DNA of 64,000 bases from Flavobacterium gyeonganense (GTDB lineage Bacteria > Bacteroidota > Bacteroidia > Flavobacteriales > Flavobacteriaceae), in assembly GCF_029625295.1 (NCBI RefSeq), contig NZ_CP121112.1, positions 4,774,001-4,838,000 of the forward strand, written 5' to 3'. Shown here in pieces: positions 28,151 through 36,854 of this stretch. The notes under the pieces were generated by a model. It made no database searches. It was not told the DNA's origin and was given only the letters and a program-made list of their open reading frames with translations. The stretch's first letter is position 1. Every line of letters starts with the position of its first letter. A program made the translations under genes and the position numbers.

Positions 28151-29161
28151 TTATAATGATTCTCTTAATATTAAACTTGTTGGTACATAACACTGAACTA
28201 CTTCGTCATTTGTAATAAATGCTGCTGCTTTTGTTCCTATTTCTTTAAAATCAGTTGAAATAACCGAAATTCCTTTATAAATAAATTTTTTCATTGGTGT
28301 TTCATTATAAGACAAAAAACCAACATCCTGACCAGGCTCGAATTCTTTCTCTTTACATTGTTCTAAAAAGTGTCCTAAAATCCTGTCACTGATACTTATA
28401 TAAGCGATTCCTTTTTCAATATCAAACTTTTTCGGATCTGTAATAATTTCATTTTTAAAATTAAAATCGATACAGAATTTCTTAAAGCTCTCCAGTGTTT
28501 CTTTTGGATGATTCGTGTAATCCGGATAAACAAAACAGATGCTTTTATATTTTTTAAACAAATCAATAGCTTCTTTCAATGCATTGTAAAATGCTTTTCC
28601 AAAATCCTGAAAAACATAATTATTTTCTTTTTTCGAATGTATATTCCAGTCAATCAAAAGCAATTTATCATTCGAAATAGCCGATAAAGTTGTTGACACC
28701 TCTTTATCATCAAAATTCATTACTACATACTTATAATACTTTCCGACACTATTATTGATAATCGTTTTAAAAACTTCAACATTATAATGATGAAATTGTA
28801 CATCAGTAATAATATTGTCTGGTAAATTATTCACAAATGAGTGATATAAAACCTCCTTATATGCTTTAAAAGTATCTAATACCAAAAGCACTTTTCTGGT
28901 TTCTCCTGAAACATAATATCCTTTATTCGGAACAGAATCAATTACTTTCTGATCTTTTAAAATTGAATATGCTTTAAAAACAGTATCTCTTGATAACTGA
29001 TTTTCTTTGCAAATTGCATTTACTGACGGAAGCAAATCCCCTTTCTGTAAAATATTCTCTGCAATCGCATTATTTATACCGTTAACCAATTGCTGGTATT
29101 TCGGAATATCACTATCATGATTAATTACAAATACAAACTTTTCCTGTTCTTCCTTTAGCAT
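28151..29161 (-). CDS. GntR-family regulator with periplasmic-binding-protein-like sensor domain (xylose operon regulator)
   Basis: Residues about 18-85 form a GntR winged helix (PKYQQLVNGINNAIAENILQ, LLPSVNAICKENQLSRDTVF, then NKGYYVS). The remaining 250 residues resemble the LacI/periplasmic-binding fold (KVLLVLDTF, ICFVYPDYTNHPKETLESFK, DVGFLSYNETPMKKFIYKGI), the same combination as AraR of Bacillus. The ligand is probably a pentose or xylo-oligosaccharide. It is the first gene of the gntR-xylB-xylA operon. A 13-bp inverted repeat that brackets a TAnnTTTG-like element lies 120-171 bp upstream and could serve for autoregulation. Activator or repressor mode cannot be told from sequence. Confidence 0.9.
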   Translation of the reverse strand: MLKEEQEKFVFVINHDSDIPKYQQLVNGINNAIAENILQKGDLLPSVNAICKENQLSRDTVFKAYSILKDQKVIDSVPNKGYYVSGETRKVLLVLDTFKAYKEVLYHSFVNNLPDNIITDVQFHHYNVEVFKTIINNSVGKYYKYVVMNFDDKEVSTTLSAISNDKLLLIDWNIHSKKENNYVFQDFGKAFYNALKEAIDLFKKYKSICFVYPDYTNHPKETLESFKKFCIDFNFKNEIITDPKKFDIEKGIAYISISDRILGHFLEQCKEKEFEPGQDVGFLSYNETPMKKFIYKGISVISTDFKEIGTKAAAFITNDEVVQCYVPTSLILRESL

Positions 29162-29280
29162 ACTGTTCCGTTCTGTTCTGGTATGCTAATTTAAATCTTT
29201 TATTTATTTAAAAAAATATTTTCTATATAATTTTTTCCTTATGAAAGAGATTTTATAACATAATCAACAAATTACAACAA

Positions 29281-29332
29281 TAAGCATATTTTATCCTATT
29301 ATTCTCAAAAATATAAATCTAAAATATGCTTA
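29281..29332 (-). promoter_or_regulatory. 13-bp inverted repeat bracketing a -7-like element upstream of gntR
   Basis: TAAGCATATTTTA (29281-29293) and TAAAATATGCTTA (29320-29332) are perfect inverted copies. Between them, reading minus, lies TATTTTTG (29313-29306), a match to the Bacteroidota -7 box TAnnTTTG. No well-placed TTG -33 box is seen. It may be the gntR promoter with its operator; alternatively the repeat ends the GH43 transcript, though no T tract follows. Confidence 0.45.
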
Positions 29333-29383
29333 ATTGTGCAATTAGCTAATTGTAAATTTGATTAAAATTATAAATCCAAGTAT

Positions 29384-30409
29384 CTATAAATTTTTACCGT
29401 ATGGATCAATTGTATTGATTGAACCATCTTCATTATAAGTAATTTCAGTTACTTTTATCGATCTCAAATGGGTTATACCTTTTGAAAGACTGGAATCATG
29501 ATAAAAAAGATACCATTTCCCATCAACTTCACAGATAGAATGGTGTGAAGTCCAGCCAATTACAGGATTTAAAATCCTCCCCTGATACGTAAATGGGCCA
29601 TATGGATTGTCACCAATTGCATAACAAATAAAGTGAGTATCACCAGTAGAATATGAAAAATAATACTTACCATTGTATTTGTGCATCCATGGACCTTCAA
29701 AGAAACGCTGTTCATTGTTTCCGGCTAATAATACATCACCATTTTTATCAAGAATCTTAATTTCTCTGGGAGACTCATTAAATTGAGTCATGTCATCTGT
29801 AAGCAACCCTACTATTGGTCCTAATGCAGGCTCATTTTTACCCGGTTCTTCATTTTCTTCAGAGAATTTATTGTTTCGGTATTTTTGAAGCTGGCCACCC
29901 CAAATTCCTCCAAAATAAAGATAAAATTTTCCATCTTCGTCTTCAAAAACTGCAGGATCAATTGAATAACTGCCCTTAATTGCTTCCGGCTCAGGAATAA
30001 ATGGACCGGTAGGAGAATCACTTATAGCAACTCCAATCTGGAAAATTCCGTCGGCACGTTTGGCCGGAAAATACAAATAATATTTACCATTCTTACAGGA
30101 AGCATCAGGAGCCCACATTTGTTTCTCAGCCCATGGAACATCTTTCACATGCAATGCAACTCCATTATCTATTACTTCAGAATCTATACTTTCCATAGAG
30201 AACACATGATAATCCTCCATACCAAAATGGTCACCGTTATCGTTAAAAGGAATCCCGGCATCAATGTCGTGCGATGGATATATATAAATTTTTCCGTTAA
30301 ATACATGTGCCGAAGGATCGGCCGTGTACATATGTTTAACTAATGGTTCTGATATGGCAATTTTATTGATTACCTCAAAATTAATGTGTTCAATGCTATC
30401 CTCAGGCAT
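29384..30409 (-). CDS. GH43 glycosidase, cytoplasmic (beta-xylosidase / arabinofuranosidase-like)
   Basis: This 341-residue five-bladed-propeller enzyme has no signal peptide. The three catalytic acids of GH43 are in TADPSAHVF (base), SIDPAVFEDEDGKFYL (pKa modulator) and FFEGPWMHKYNGKYYFSY (acid). It likely removes xylose or arabinose from short oligosaccharides already in the cytoplasm. The gene begins 31 bp after the transporter stop, so import and hydrolysis are co-expressed, and the released xylose would be used by xylA/xylB just downstream. Exact specificity within GH43 is not readable. Confidence 0.92.
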   Translation of the reverse strand: MPEDSIEHINFEVINKIAISEPLVKHMYTADPSAHVFNGKIYIYPSHDIDAGIPFNDNGDHFGMEDYHVFSMESIDSEVIDNGVALHVKDVPWAEKQMWAPDASCKNGKYYLYFPAKRADGIFQIGVAISDSPTGPFIPEPEAIKGSYSIDPAVFEDEDGKFYLYFGGIWGGQLQKYRNNKFSEENEEPGKNEPALGPIVGLLTDDMTQFNESPREIKILDKNGDVLLAGNNEQRFFEGPWMHKYNGKYYFSYSTGDTHFICYAIGDNPYGPFTYQGRILNPVIGWTSHHSICEVDGKWYLFYHDSSLSKGITHLRSIKVTEITYNEDGSINTIDPYGKNL

Positions 30410-30440
30410 AGTTTCTTTTGTTTTAAATAATAGTATAATT

Positions 30441-31874
30441 TTATAATCTTCGTTCTTTTAAATCAGCCTCTATCTGTACTTCCATTTCTTTGTCAATTTC
30501 ATAGAAAAACAATAATCCTACACCAATTAAAAAAGGTATTGCCGGAAAGATGCTTACTAATAATTTAATACCGTTAATGGCAATATCTGTTTGTTGTGCT
30601 GAATTTGGAACATAATCAAAATGTCCTAAAAGTGATGTTGTTAACGCGCCTCCAATACTTAATCCTGCTTTTAATCCCACCATCATTGCCGAAAATATAA
30701 TTGCTGTTGCACGACGGTTATTTTTCCATTCAGAATAATCAGCTACATCTGCTATCATTGCCCAAAGCAATGGAATCGTAATTCCGTAGAAAAACCCATG
30801 AAAAATCTGAGAAAAAAACATCAGGCTCACTGAGGTTGGAGAAAAGAAATAAAAAGCAATAACAAATAAGGTAGAAATAAATAAAAACAGTCTAAAAACA
30901 TTTCTTTTACCATACTTGTCAGCAAATCTTTTTGATAATGTAATTCCCACTATCATAAAAATAATACCTCCGGCATTAAACAAACCAAATCCGGCAGACA
31001 CAGGATCATTCCCAAAGGTATTCAGCCCTATTACTGACAGAAAATCTAAGATAGGCTGTATAAAACTAGCGAGTTCCTGTTTATTTACATAATTCTCAAA
31101 ATAATACACATAAGAACCTCCTTTAATTGCAAGTGTTATAAAAACCAATAAAGTAAGCGCCAGCATAATAATCCATGGCTTGTTTTTGGCTAAATCTAAT
31201 AAGTCCTCTTTTACGCTTGATTTTTGTTCTGGTTTTGGTACGATTCGTTCTTTAGTAGTTACAAAAGTTATCAGCAGCATGATAGTTCCAATTATTGCTA
31301 AAGCAGTCATTACTTTTTCGATACCAATTGCTTTATCACCATTTCCGGCACTTTTAATAATTCCAAGCATAAAAACCTGAACAAAAAACTGAGCAAACAT
31401 TACAGCAACAAAACGATATGAAGACATACTGTTTCTTTCTCTCATATCCCCTGTTATAACACCGCTTAATGCTGAATAAGGCAAATTATTAGCTGCATAA
31501 AACAATAAAAGAAATGAATAAGTCAGAATTGCATAAATTACTTTACCCTGATACGAAAAATCAGGTGTTGTAAATGCTAAAAGAGCAATAACCCCTAAAG
31601 GAACAGATGTCCATAAAATCCAGGGACGAAATTTACCCCATTTTGTATGGGTTCTGTCAGCAATTGCACCAATTATAGGATTAAATACAAAAGCTGCAAT
31701 GAGTCCTACAACCAACATAATTATAGACGAATGTGTTGGTGATAATCCGTATATATCTGTATAAAAATAAGCCAGATAGGTCATTAAGGTCTGAAAAACT
31801 AAGTTGGCTGCTAAATCACCCAGACTGTACCCTATTTTTTCTTTAATAGATAATTTTTGAGAAGATAAATTCAT
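30441..31874 (-). CDS. GPH-family sugar:cation symporter (xyloside transporter)
   Basis: This 477-residue integral membrane protein has about twelve hydrophobic segments. It carries the glycoside-pentoside-hexuronide motifs GYSLGDLAANLVFQTLMTYL at the N-terminus, GAIADRTHTKWGKFRPWILW in the first cytoplasmic loop, and IADVADYSEWKNNRRATAI late in the protein. It should import xylosides or xylo-oligosaccharides across the inner membrane with H+ or Na+. It is the first gene of a two-gene unit with the GH43 enzyme. The 567-bp region upstream holds TTGT-type repeats that could be operators. Confidence 0.93.
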   Translation of the reverse strand: MNLSSQKLSIKEKIGYSLGDLAANLVFQTLMTYLAYFYTDIYGLSPTHSSIIMLVVGLIAAFVFNPIIGAIADRTHTKWGKFRPWILWTSVPLGVIALLAFTTPDFSYQGKVIYAILTYSFLLLFYAANNLPYSALSGVITGDMRERNSMSSYRFVAVMFAQFFVQVFMLGIIKSAGNGDKAIGIEKVMTALAIIGTIMLLITFVTTKERIVPKPEQKSSVKEDLLDLAKNKPWIIMLALTLLVFITLAIKGGSYVYYFENYVNKQELASFIQPILDFLSVIGLNTFGNDPVSAGFGLFNAGGIIFMIVGITLSKRFADKYGKRNVFRLFLFISTLFVIAFYFFSPTSVSLMFFSQIFHGFFYGITIPLLWAMIADVADYSEWKNNRRATAIIFSAMMVGLKAGLSIGGALTTSLLGHFDYVPNSAQQTDIAINGIKLLVSIFPAIPFLIGVGLLFFYEIDKEMEVQIEADLKERRL

Positions 31875-32441
31875 TTATTTTAATTGTGTGGTTATGTATT
31901 AGTTAGTTTAGTTTTTAATACATGGCTTTAAATAATCCTTTGCCATTTAATTTGGCGCTAAAGTAATAATAAAAACAATCGGTTGTGTAAAATATTTTAA
32001 AAATATATTTTTATTACAAATTGTTATATAAACAACTTTTAAAAAAACATTTATTTTATATCCAGTTGTATAAACATATACTTTTTGTTGACTAAATTAA
32101 ATTCAAATAAATACTAAATAAATTTTTAACTGTAACTACTCTAATTATTTAAAATATAGATTTTTGAAATCTATATCCTATAATATCATCAGCAATGCAA
32201 ATATTTAGTTTCAAAAAAACATGTCAATTCTATACTTGTAATTATATAAAGTGAAATCTTAATTGTATAAATAAAAAACTATTGAGAAATATAAATTTGA
32301 TAGTGCAAAGCAATTCATTTTAAGGCTTTTAGCATCTTTAATTTCTTTAAGATTAGTGGAAATTATTTATAATACCAAAATTTAGTGTTAAGCAGGCACT
32401 TAATTTTTACTCCTGATCTATTAACTATTAAAAGTATACTT
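31875..32441. other. Intergenic region with candidate operator sites and a hairpin
   Basis: This is the divergent spacer between the transporter (minus) and a membrane protein (plus). It is very AT-rich and carries no gene I can support. Notable elements are TTGTTATATAAACAA (32021-32035), an imperfect palindrome, and GTTGTATAAACA (32065-32076), a related sequence 44 bp further on. Both have the TTGT...ACA form seen in AraR-type operators. A 10-bp perfect inverted repeat, ATATAGATTT / AAATCTATAT, lies at 32154-32176. Confidence 0.4.
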
Positions 32442-32924
32442 ATGGATATCTATGCAATTTTACAAATTTTAATAGCCACATTTGCAGCAACATCTGCTAT
32501 GACACTGTTCAGCTATGCTGTATCAGCAAGTTTCAGGGAACTGTATAAAGAACCCGTGCTGTTAACATTTCTCTTAAAGCAGCTAAAAATTGATGTTTCA
32601 GATAAAGGAAAGGCAACTTTAGCATGGATATTACATTATTTTATCGGATTTATATTTGTTTACACATACCATATTTTATGGGTGAATCACATTTTAAGTT
32701 TATCCTTATTGAATGCTTTTTTATTAGGAAGCATATGCGGAATTATTGGAATTGCAGGCTGGATGATACTATTTAAATTAGCTGATTATAAGCCTCATAT
32801 TGATTTTAAAGGCTATTACATTCAGCTTTTCTTTGCCCACATCATTTTCGGTATTGTAGCAGCATTGTTTTATTATCTTACCTTAACCATCATCTTAATC
32901 GCGAAGTCCAATGTCACTATCTAA
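32442..32924 (+). CDS. Small integral membrane protein upstream of LigD, unknown function
   Basis: I chose the ATG at 32442, which gives about 160 residues; an upstream in-frame ATG at 32385 would add 19 residues that lack a membrane or signal character. Four hydrophobic segments are visible (ILQILIATFAATSAMTLFSY, TLAWILHYFIGFIFVYTYHI, LLNAFLLGSICGIIGIAGWM and FFAHIIFGIVAALFYYL), separated by a charged loop (KQLKIDVSDKGK). I recognise no family. The 3' end overlaps the LigD start by 14 bp, so the two are probably one transcription unit, although no functional link to DNA repair is known to me. Confidence 0.7.
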   Translation: MDIYAILQILIATFAATSAMTLFSYAVSASFRELYKEPVLLTFLLKQLKIDVSDKGKATLAWILHYFIGFIFVYTYHILWVNHILSLSLLNAFLLGSICGIIGIAGWMILFKLADYKPHIDFKGYYIQLFFAHIIFGIVAALFYYLTLTIILIAKSNVTI

Positions 32925-35461
32925 ATACAATCAGAAAAGAGATTTCAAGCAAACTAAGGAACCAAAGGGAAAGGTTGAAAAGTCTGAAAGCGAACTTATT
33001 TTTGTCGTACAAAAACATGCCGCTTCTCACCTGCATTATGATTTTAGACTTGAAATGAACGGAGTATTAAAAAGCTGGGCTGTTCCCAAAGGCCCTTCAA
33101 TGAATCCGGATGATAAACGTCTGGCTATGATGGTTGAAGATCATCCGTACAGCTATAAAGATTTTGAAGGTATCATTCCCGAAGGTAATTACGGAGCAGG
33201 AAATGTAATTGTTTGGGATAACGGAACCTATAGTTATGACAAGGAAACAATCACTCCGGAAAAAGCGCTGTTGGCTGATCTCAAAAAAGGCCGTTTAAGT
33301 TTTATTTTAAAAGGCAAAAAACTTAAAGGAGAATTTTCTTTGGTAAAACTAAAAGGAAAACAGGAAAACGCCTGGCTGTTAATCAAAAAAATGACAAATA
33401 TGCAACGGATGCCGATATTTTAGAAAAAAATAAATCGGTACTCTCGAAACGATCTTTGGAAGAACTGGAGGAGAAATCTAAGAAAGTAGTTCCAGCTGCC
33501 AAAAAAGAAACATCTTCAAAAAAAAGAATGATGAGGTTGAAAAAGCAATTTTTGTTAAACCGATGTTAGCCAACACAAAAGAAAAACCTTTTAATGACCC
33601 GAACTGGATTTTTGAAAATAAATACGACGGATATCGCACTATTGCAATAATAAATCCTCCTGAAGTAAAGCTATTCAGTCGCAATGAAATTTCTTTTAAT
33701 ATCAATTTTAAAGCTGTAGCTGAAGATTTAAAAAAAATAGATCATACTGCTATCTTAGATGGTGAAGTGGTGGTTGAGGATGAATCAGGTAAAGCAAATT
33801 TTCAGTTGCTTCAAAATTACCTTAAAACAGGTTCCGGAGAGTTGAAATATTATGTTTTTGATCTTATGAATCTGGATGGAAATTCAACTACAGAATTATC
33901 GCTGCTTGACAGAAAAGAGCTCTTGAAAATCCTTTTTAATAAATATGATTTTACAAATGTTTTTTATTCGGATCACATAATTGAAAACGGAATGGAATTA
34001 TTTGATCTTGCCATTAAAAACAAAGAGGAAGGTATTGTAGCTAAAAGAGCTGACAGTACTTATGAAGTAAACAGGCGCAGTAATGACTGGCTAAAAATAA
34101 AAGCAGCAAATCAGGAAGAAGCGATTATCATTGGAATAACGGAACCTAAAAACTCACGGAAGTTTTTTGGAGCAATATTGTTAGGTCAATACTATGGCAA
34201 GAAATTGCATTTTATAGGGAAATGCGGAACCGGTTTTACAGAAGATACCCTAAAAGAATTACATAGCAAACTAAAGCCTCACTTCACTGACAATGCAGTA
34301 CTGACAGAAAAAACAGGATTACGTGACAAAATACAATGGGTTAAACCAAAAATAGTCTGCCAGGTTAAGTTTTCTGAATGGACTCAAGACAAGCACCTAA
34401 GACATCCGGTATATCTTGGATTGCGAATAGACAAAAAAGCCAGCGAGGTTTTTACTCCTTACAATATTAAAAATCAGAATTTAGTAACAAAAGAAGAAGT
34501 TATGGAAACTGAAACCAAAAAAAATAAAACCAAAAATAAAACCGAAAACGATTATGATTTGAAAATTGGAAAAACGGTACTTCATTTAACCAATCAGAAC
34601 AAAATATATTTTCCGAAAGACGGTATCAGCAAAGGAGATGTTGTCCAATATTATAATGAAGTAGCCGATTTGATATTGCCTTATCTTAAAAATCGTCCTG
34701 AATCGATGAACCGATATCCAAACGGGATTGATGCTCCAAGTTTCTATCAAAAAGATGTTGACACAGAAAAAACACCTTCCTGGCTAAAAACTAAAAAAAT
34801 CTTTTCTGAATCAAATAATGAAAATATTAACTATTTGATTTGTAATAATAAAGAAACACTTATTTATATGGCTAATTTAGGCTGTATCGAAATAAACCCG
34901 TGGAATTCGACCATTCAAAATATCGAAAATCCCGACTGGCTCGTAATCGATATTGACCCTGATCAGCAAGATTTTTCTGTTGTTGTAGAAACAGCTTTAG
35001 TCGTGAAAGATGTTATGGATGGACTGGAAACAGAATGTTATTGCAAAACTTCGGGTGCTTCGGGGCTTCATGTTTACATTCCGCTTGGTGAGCAATACGA
35101 TTATGATTCGGTAAAAATTTTAGCAGAACTAATTGCACAGCAGGTTCAATCGAGATTGCCGGAAACTACCTCTTTGGAACGCAGTATCAAAAAAAGAAAC
35201 CATAAAATTTATATCGATTATCTACAGAACAGAATCGGTCAGACTTTAGCTGCACCCTATTCTGTAAGACCCAAACCAGGTGCTACGGTTTCAACACCAT
35301 TAGAATGGAGTGAAGTAAACAGTAAACTGCATCCTTCGCAATTTACTATTAAAAACGTATTAAAAAGATTTGAGAAAAAAGGGGATTTGTGGGCTCCTGT
35401 TTTATCAAAAGGAGCAAATATCAAAAAAATTCTGAAAAAAATTGAAGACCAAAAAGATTAA
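32911..35461 (+). pseudogene. ligD: ATP-dependent DNA ligase LigD (PE-ligase-polymerase), frame broken twice at A runs
   Basis: The gene encodes the three LigD domains in the Pseudomonas order. A 3'-phosphoesterase is first (HLHYDFRLEMNGVLKSWAVP, DFEGIIPEGNYGAG). The ligase follows, with its adenylation lysine in ENKYDGYR, an OB fold (FFGAILLGQYYGK) and FSEWTQDKHLRHP. A primase-like polymerase is last (DWLVIDIDPD, SGASGLHVYIPLG). Two breaks interrupt it: A7 at 33385-33391 and A8 at 33518-33525. Adding one A to each restores an 850-residue protein, with the linker reading DADILEKNKSVLSKR between the breaks. No other stop occurs. The frame after the second break is open from 33526 to 35461. Ku lies convergent and its stop overlaps the LigD stop, so this is a bacterial non-homologous end-joining locus. 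As read, only the PE domain or a ligase-polymerase piece would be made. Confidence 0.93.
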
Positions 35462-36237
35462 GAAGATTTTTTCTTTTTGGTCTCTAAACTTGCTTTGAGC
35501 ATATCAATTAAACTATCGCCTTGTTTATGAACTACTTTCAGTTTGGCAGGCTTTTTAGTTACTTTTCCTTTAGCTTTCTTCTTAATGATATCCAAAAGCT
35601 TAGCGGTATATTCATCTTTAAAATTGCTGATATCAAACTTTTCAGTCAATTGTTCAATTAGCTTATTCGCCATATCAATTTCTTTTGTTTTTGCCTTAGA
35701 AACAGGCGGAAGTTTTAATTCATCCGTAGCACGGATTTCCTGTTCAAAACGAATTCGATTTAAAACGATAACATTTTTATATGGTTTTAGAATAGCCAGA
35801 CCTTCCTTATTACGCATTACGAAACTTGTAATTCCAACTTTTCCTGAAGCAGCAAGAGCATCACGAAGCAAGGCATAGGCATTCATTGCACCTTTGTCAG
35901 GTTCAAGATAATATGGCTGTTCATAATAAAGACTTGCAATCTCTTTTTCATCAACAAAACTCTGAATATCAATCGTCTTTGTTTTAACAGCATCTGCAGC
36001 TTCAAAATCTGAATCTTCAAGTACTACATATTTATCGTCAATTTTATAGCCCTTTACAATATTCGAAAAATCAATTTCCTTACCTGTATTTTCATTTACT
36101 CGTTTGAATTTGATATTGGCATGATCTTTTTTATCGAGCATATCCATGTCGAGACTACTTTCCTGAACCGCAGAAAATAATTTAACCGGAATATTAATTA
36201 AACCGAAACTAATTGAACCTGTCCATATTGCTCTCAT
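35458..36237 (-). CDS. ku: Ku protein (NHEJ DNA-end binding)
   Basis: The 259-residue product begins MRAIWTGSISFGLINIPVKL, the hallmark of bacterial Ku. It contains the conserved core (YKIDDKYVVLEDSDFEAADA, SLYYEQPYYLEPDKGAMNAY, YALLRDALAASGKVGITSFV) and ends in a lysine-rich tail (KKKAKGKVTKKPAKLK, ETKKKKSS) typical of Ku proteins that contact DNA and LigD. It forms a homodimeric ring that threads onto double-strand ends and recruits LigD. It is convergent with ligD, the stops overlapping by about 4 bp, so the pair is not a single operon. It follows a SpoIIAA-like gene after 32 bp. Confidence 0.97.
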   Translation of the reverse strand: MRAIWTGSISFGLINIPVKLFSAVQESSLDMDMLDKKDHANIKFKRVNENTGKEIDFSNIVKGYKIDDKYVVLEDSDFEAADAVKTKTIDIQSFVDEKEIASLYYEQPYYLEPDKGAMNAYALLRDALAASGKVGITSFVMRNKEGLAILKPYKNVIVLNRIRFEQEIRATDELKLPPVSKAKTKEIDMANKLIEQLTEKFDISNFKDEYTAKLLDIIKKKAKGKVTKKPAKLKVVHKQGDSLIDMLKASLETKKKKSS

Positions 36238-36269
36238 AATGAATAATTTTAAAGATGACTTTTCAGGAA

Positions 36270-36635
36270 TTAAATATTTCCTTCAACCCAATTCAGGGCT
36301 TTGTTAAATTCAGCTTTTTTAAATCCCCGAAATTCTCCCGGAACTACATAGCTAAAACCATTTGTAAATGAAATAATCTCTTCTGTATCTGTAACAATTG
36401 CTGCCCTGTTCCATTTCCCCAAATGTTTTAGCCCGATTAACGCATCTTGTAACCATGCACCTGCAGTAAAGTTTCCAATATCTGTATCCAATACAAGCAA
36501 AAAATTAATTTCATTGATTCTTTTTACCAAATTATCTATAGCAGGAACAACAGTTGCCTGAAAATCATCTTTAGTTACTTCTGCAAGAGCCCTAAAAGCA
36601 ACTATATTATCCGGTGTATCAATTTTGTGTATCAT
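36270..36635 (-). CDS. SpoIIAA-like (STAS-fold) protein
   Basis: This small 121-residue cytoplasmic protein matches the pattern of the SpoIIAA-like family (PF11964 type): an N-terminal strand then FRALAEVTKDDFQATVVPAI, LLVLDTDIGNFTAGAWLQDA, KWNRAAIVTDTEEIISFTNG and a C-terminal KALNWVEGNI. The family is widespread in Bacteroidota and proteobacteria and has no firm biochemical role; some members are linked to lipid or membrane association. It is the first gene of a possible unit with ku, 32 bp upstream of it. A stress-response role would fit the neighbour but is only inference. Confidence 0.75.
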   Translation of the reverse strand: MIHKIDTPDNIVAFRALAEVTKDDFQATVVPAIDNLVKRINEINFLLVLDTDIGNFTAGAWLQDALIGLKHLGKWNRAAIVTDTEEIISFTNGFSYVVPGEFRGFKKAEFNKALNWVEGNI

Positions 36636-36854
36636 AGTTTTTAGTTTTAATTAGTTCAAAATTAGAACACTCCAAATAAACTGGTTTATATGTTATCTTT
36701 AAAGTTTTATAAAATATCTATCTACTAAATCCCATAAGTATTTAAAGCATTTCTATAAATGAATTGAGTGTAAATTTTAGTTAACTTTTAAACAATTCAT
36801 CCAAATTTATTTGTAAAAAAATTACTTTTGAGAACCCAATTCATATTTAAAATT

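Noticed and set aside
32385..32441. Upstream ATG for the small membrane protein
   Set aside because: The added 19 residues lack a signal or membrane character; the ATG at 32442 is preferred, though not proven.
33385..33525. Programmed -1 ribosomal frameshifting at the A runs of ligD
   Set aside because: No stimulatory structure or heptamer of the A AAA AAG type with a downstream pseudoknot is evident, and eight similar breaks in other genes argue for a common non-programmed cause.
36828..36854. TTG start for the MscS-type gene
   Set aside because: It lies in a TAnnTTTG-like promoter sequence and adds residues before a clean signal peptide; the ATG at 36855 is better.
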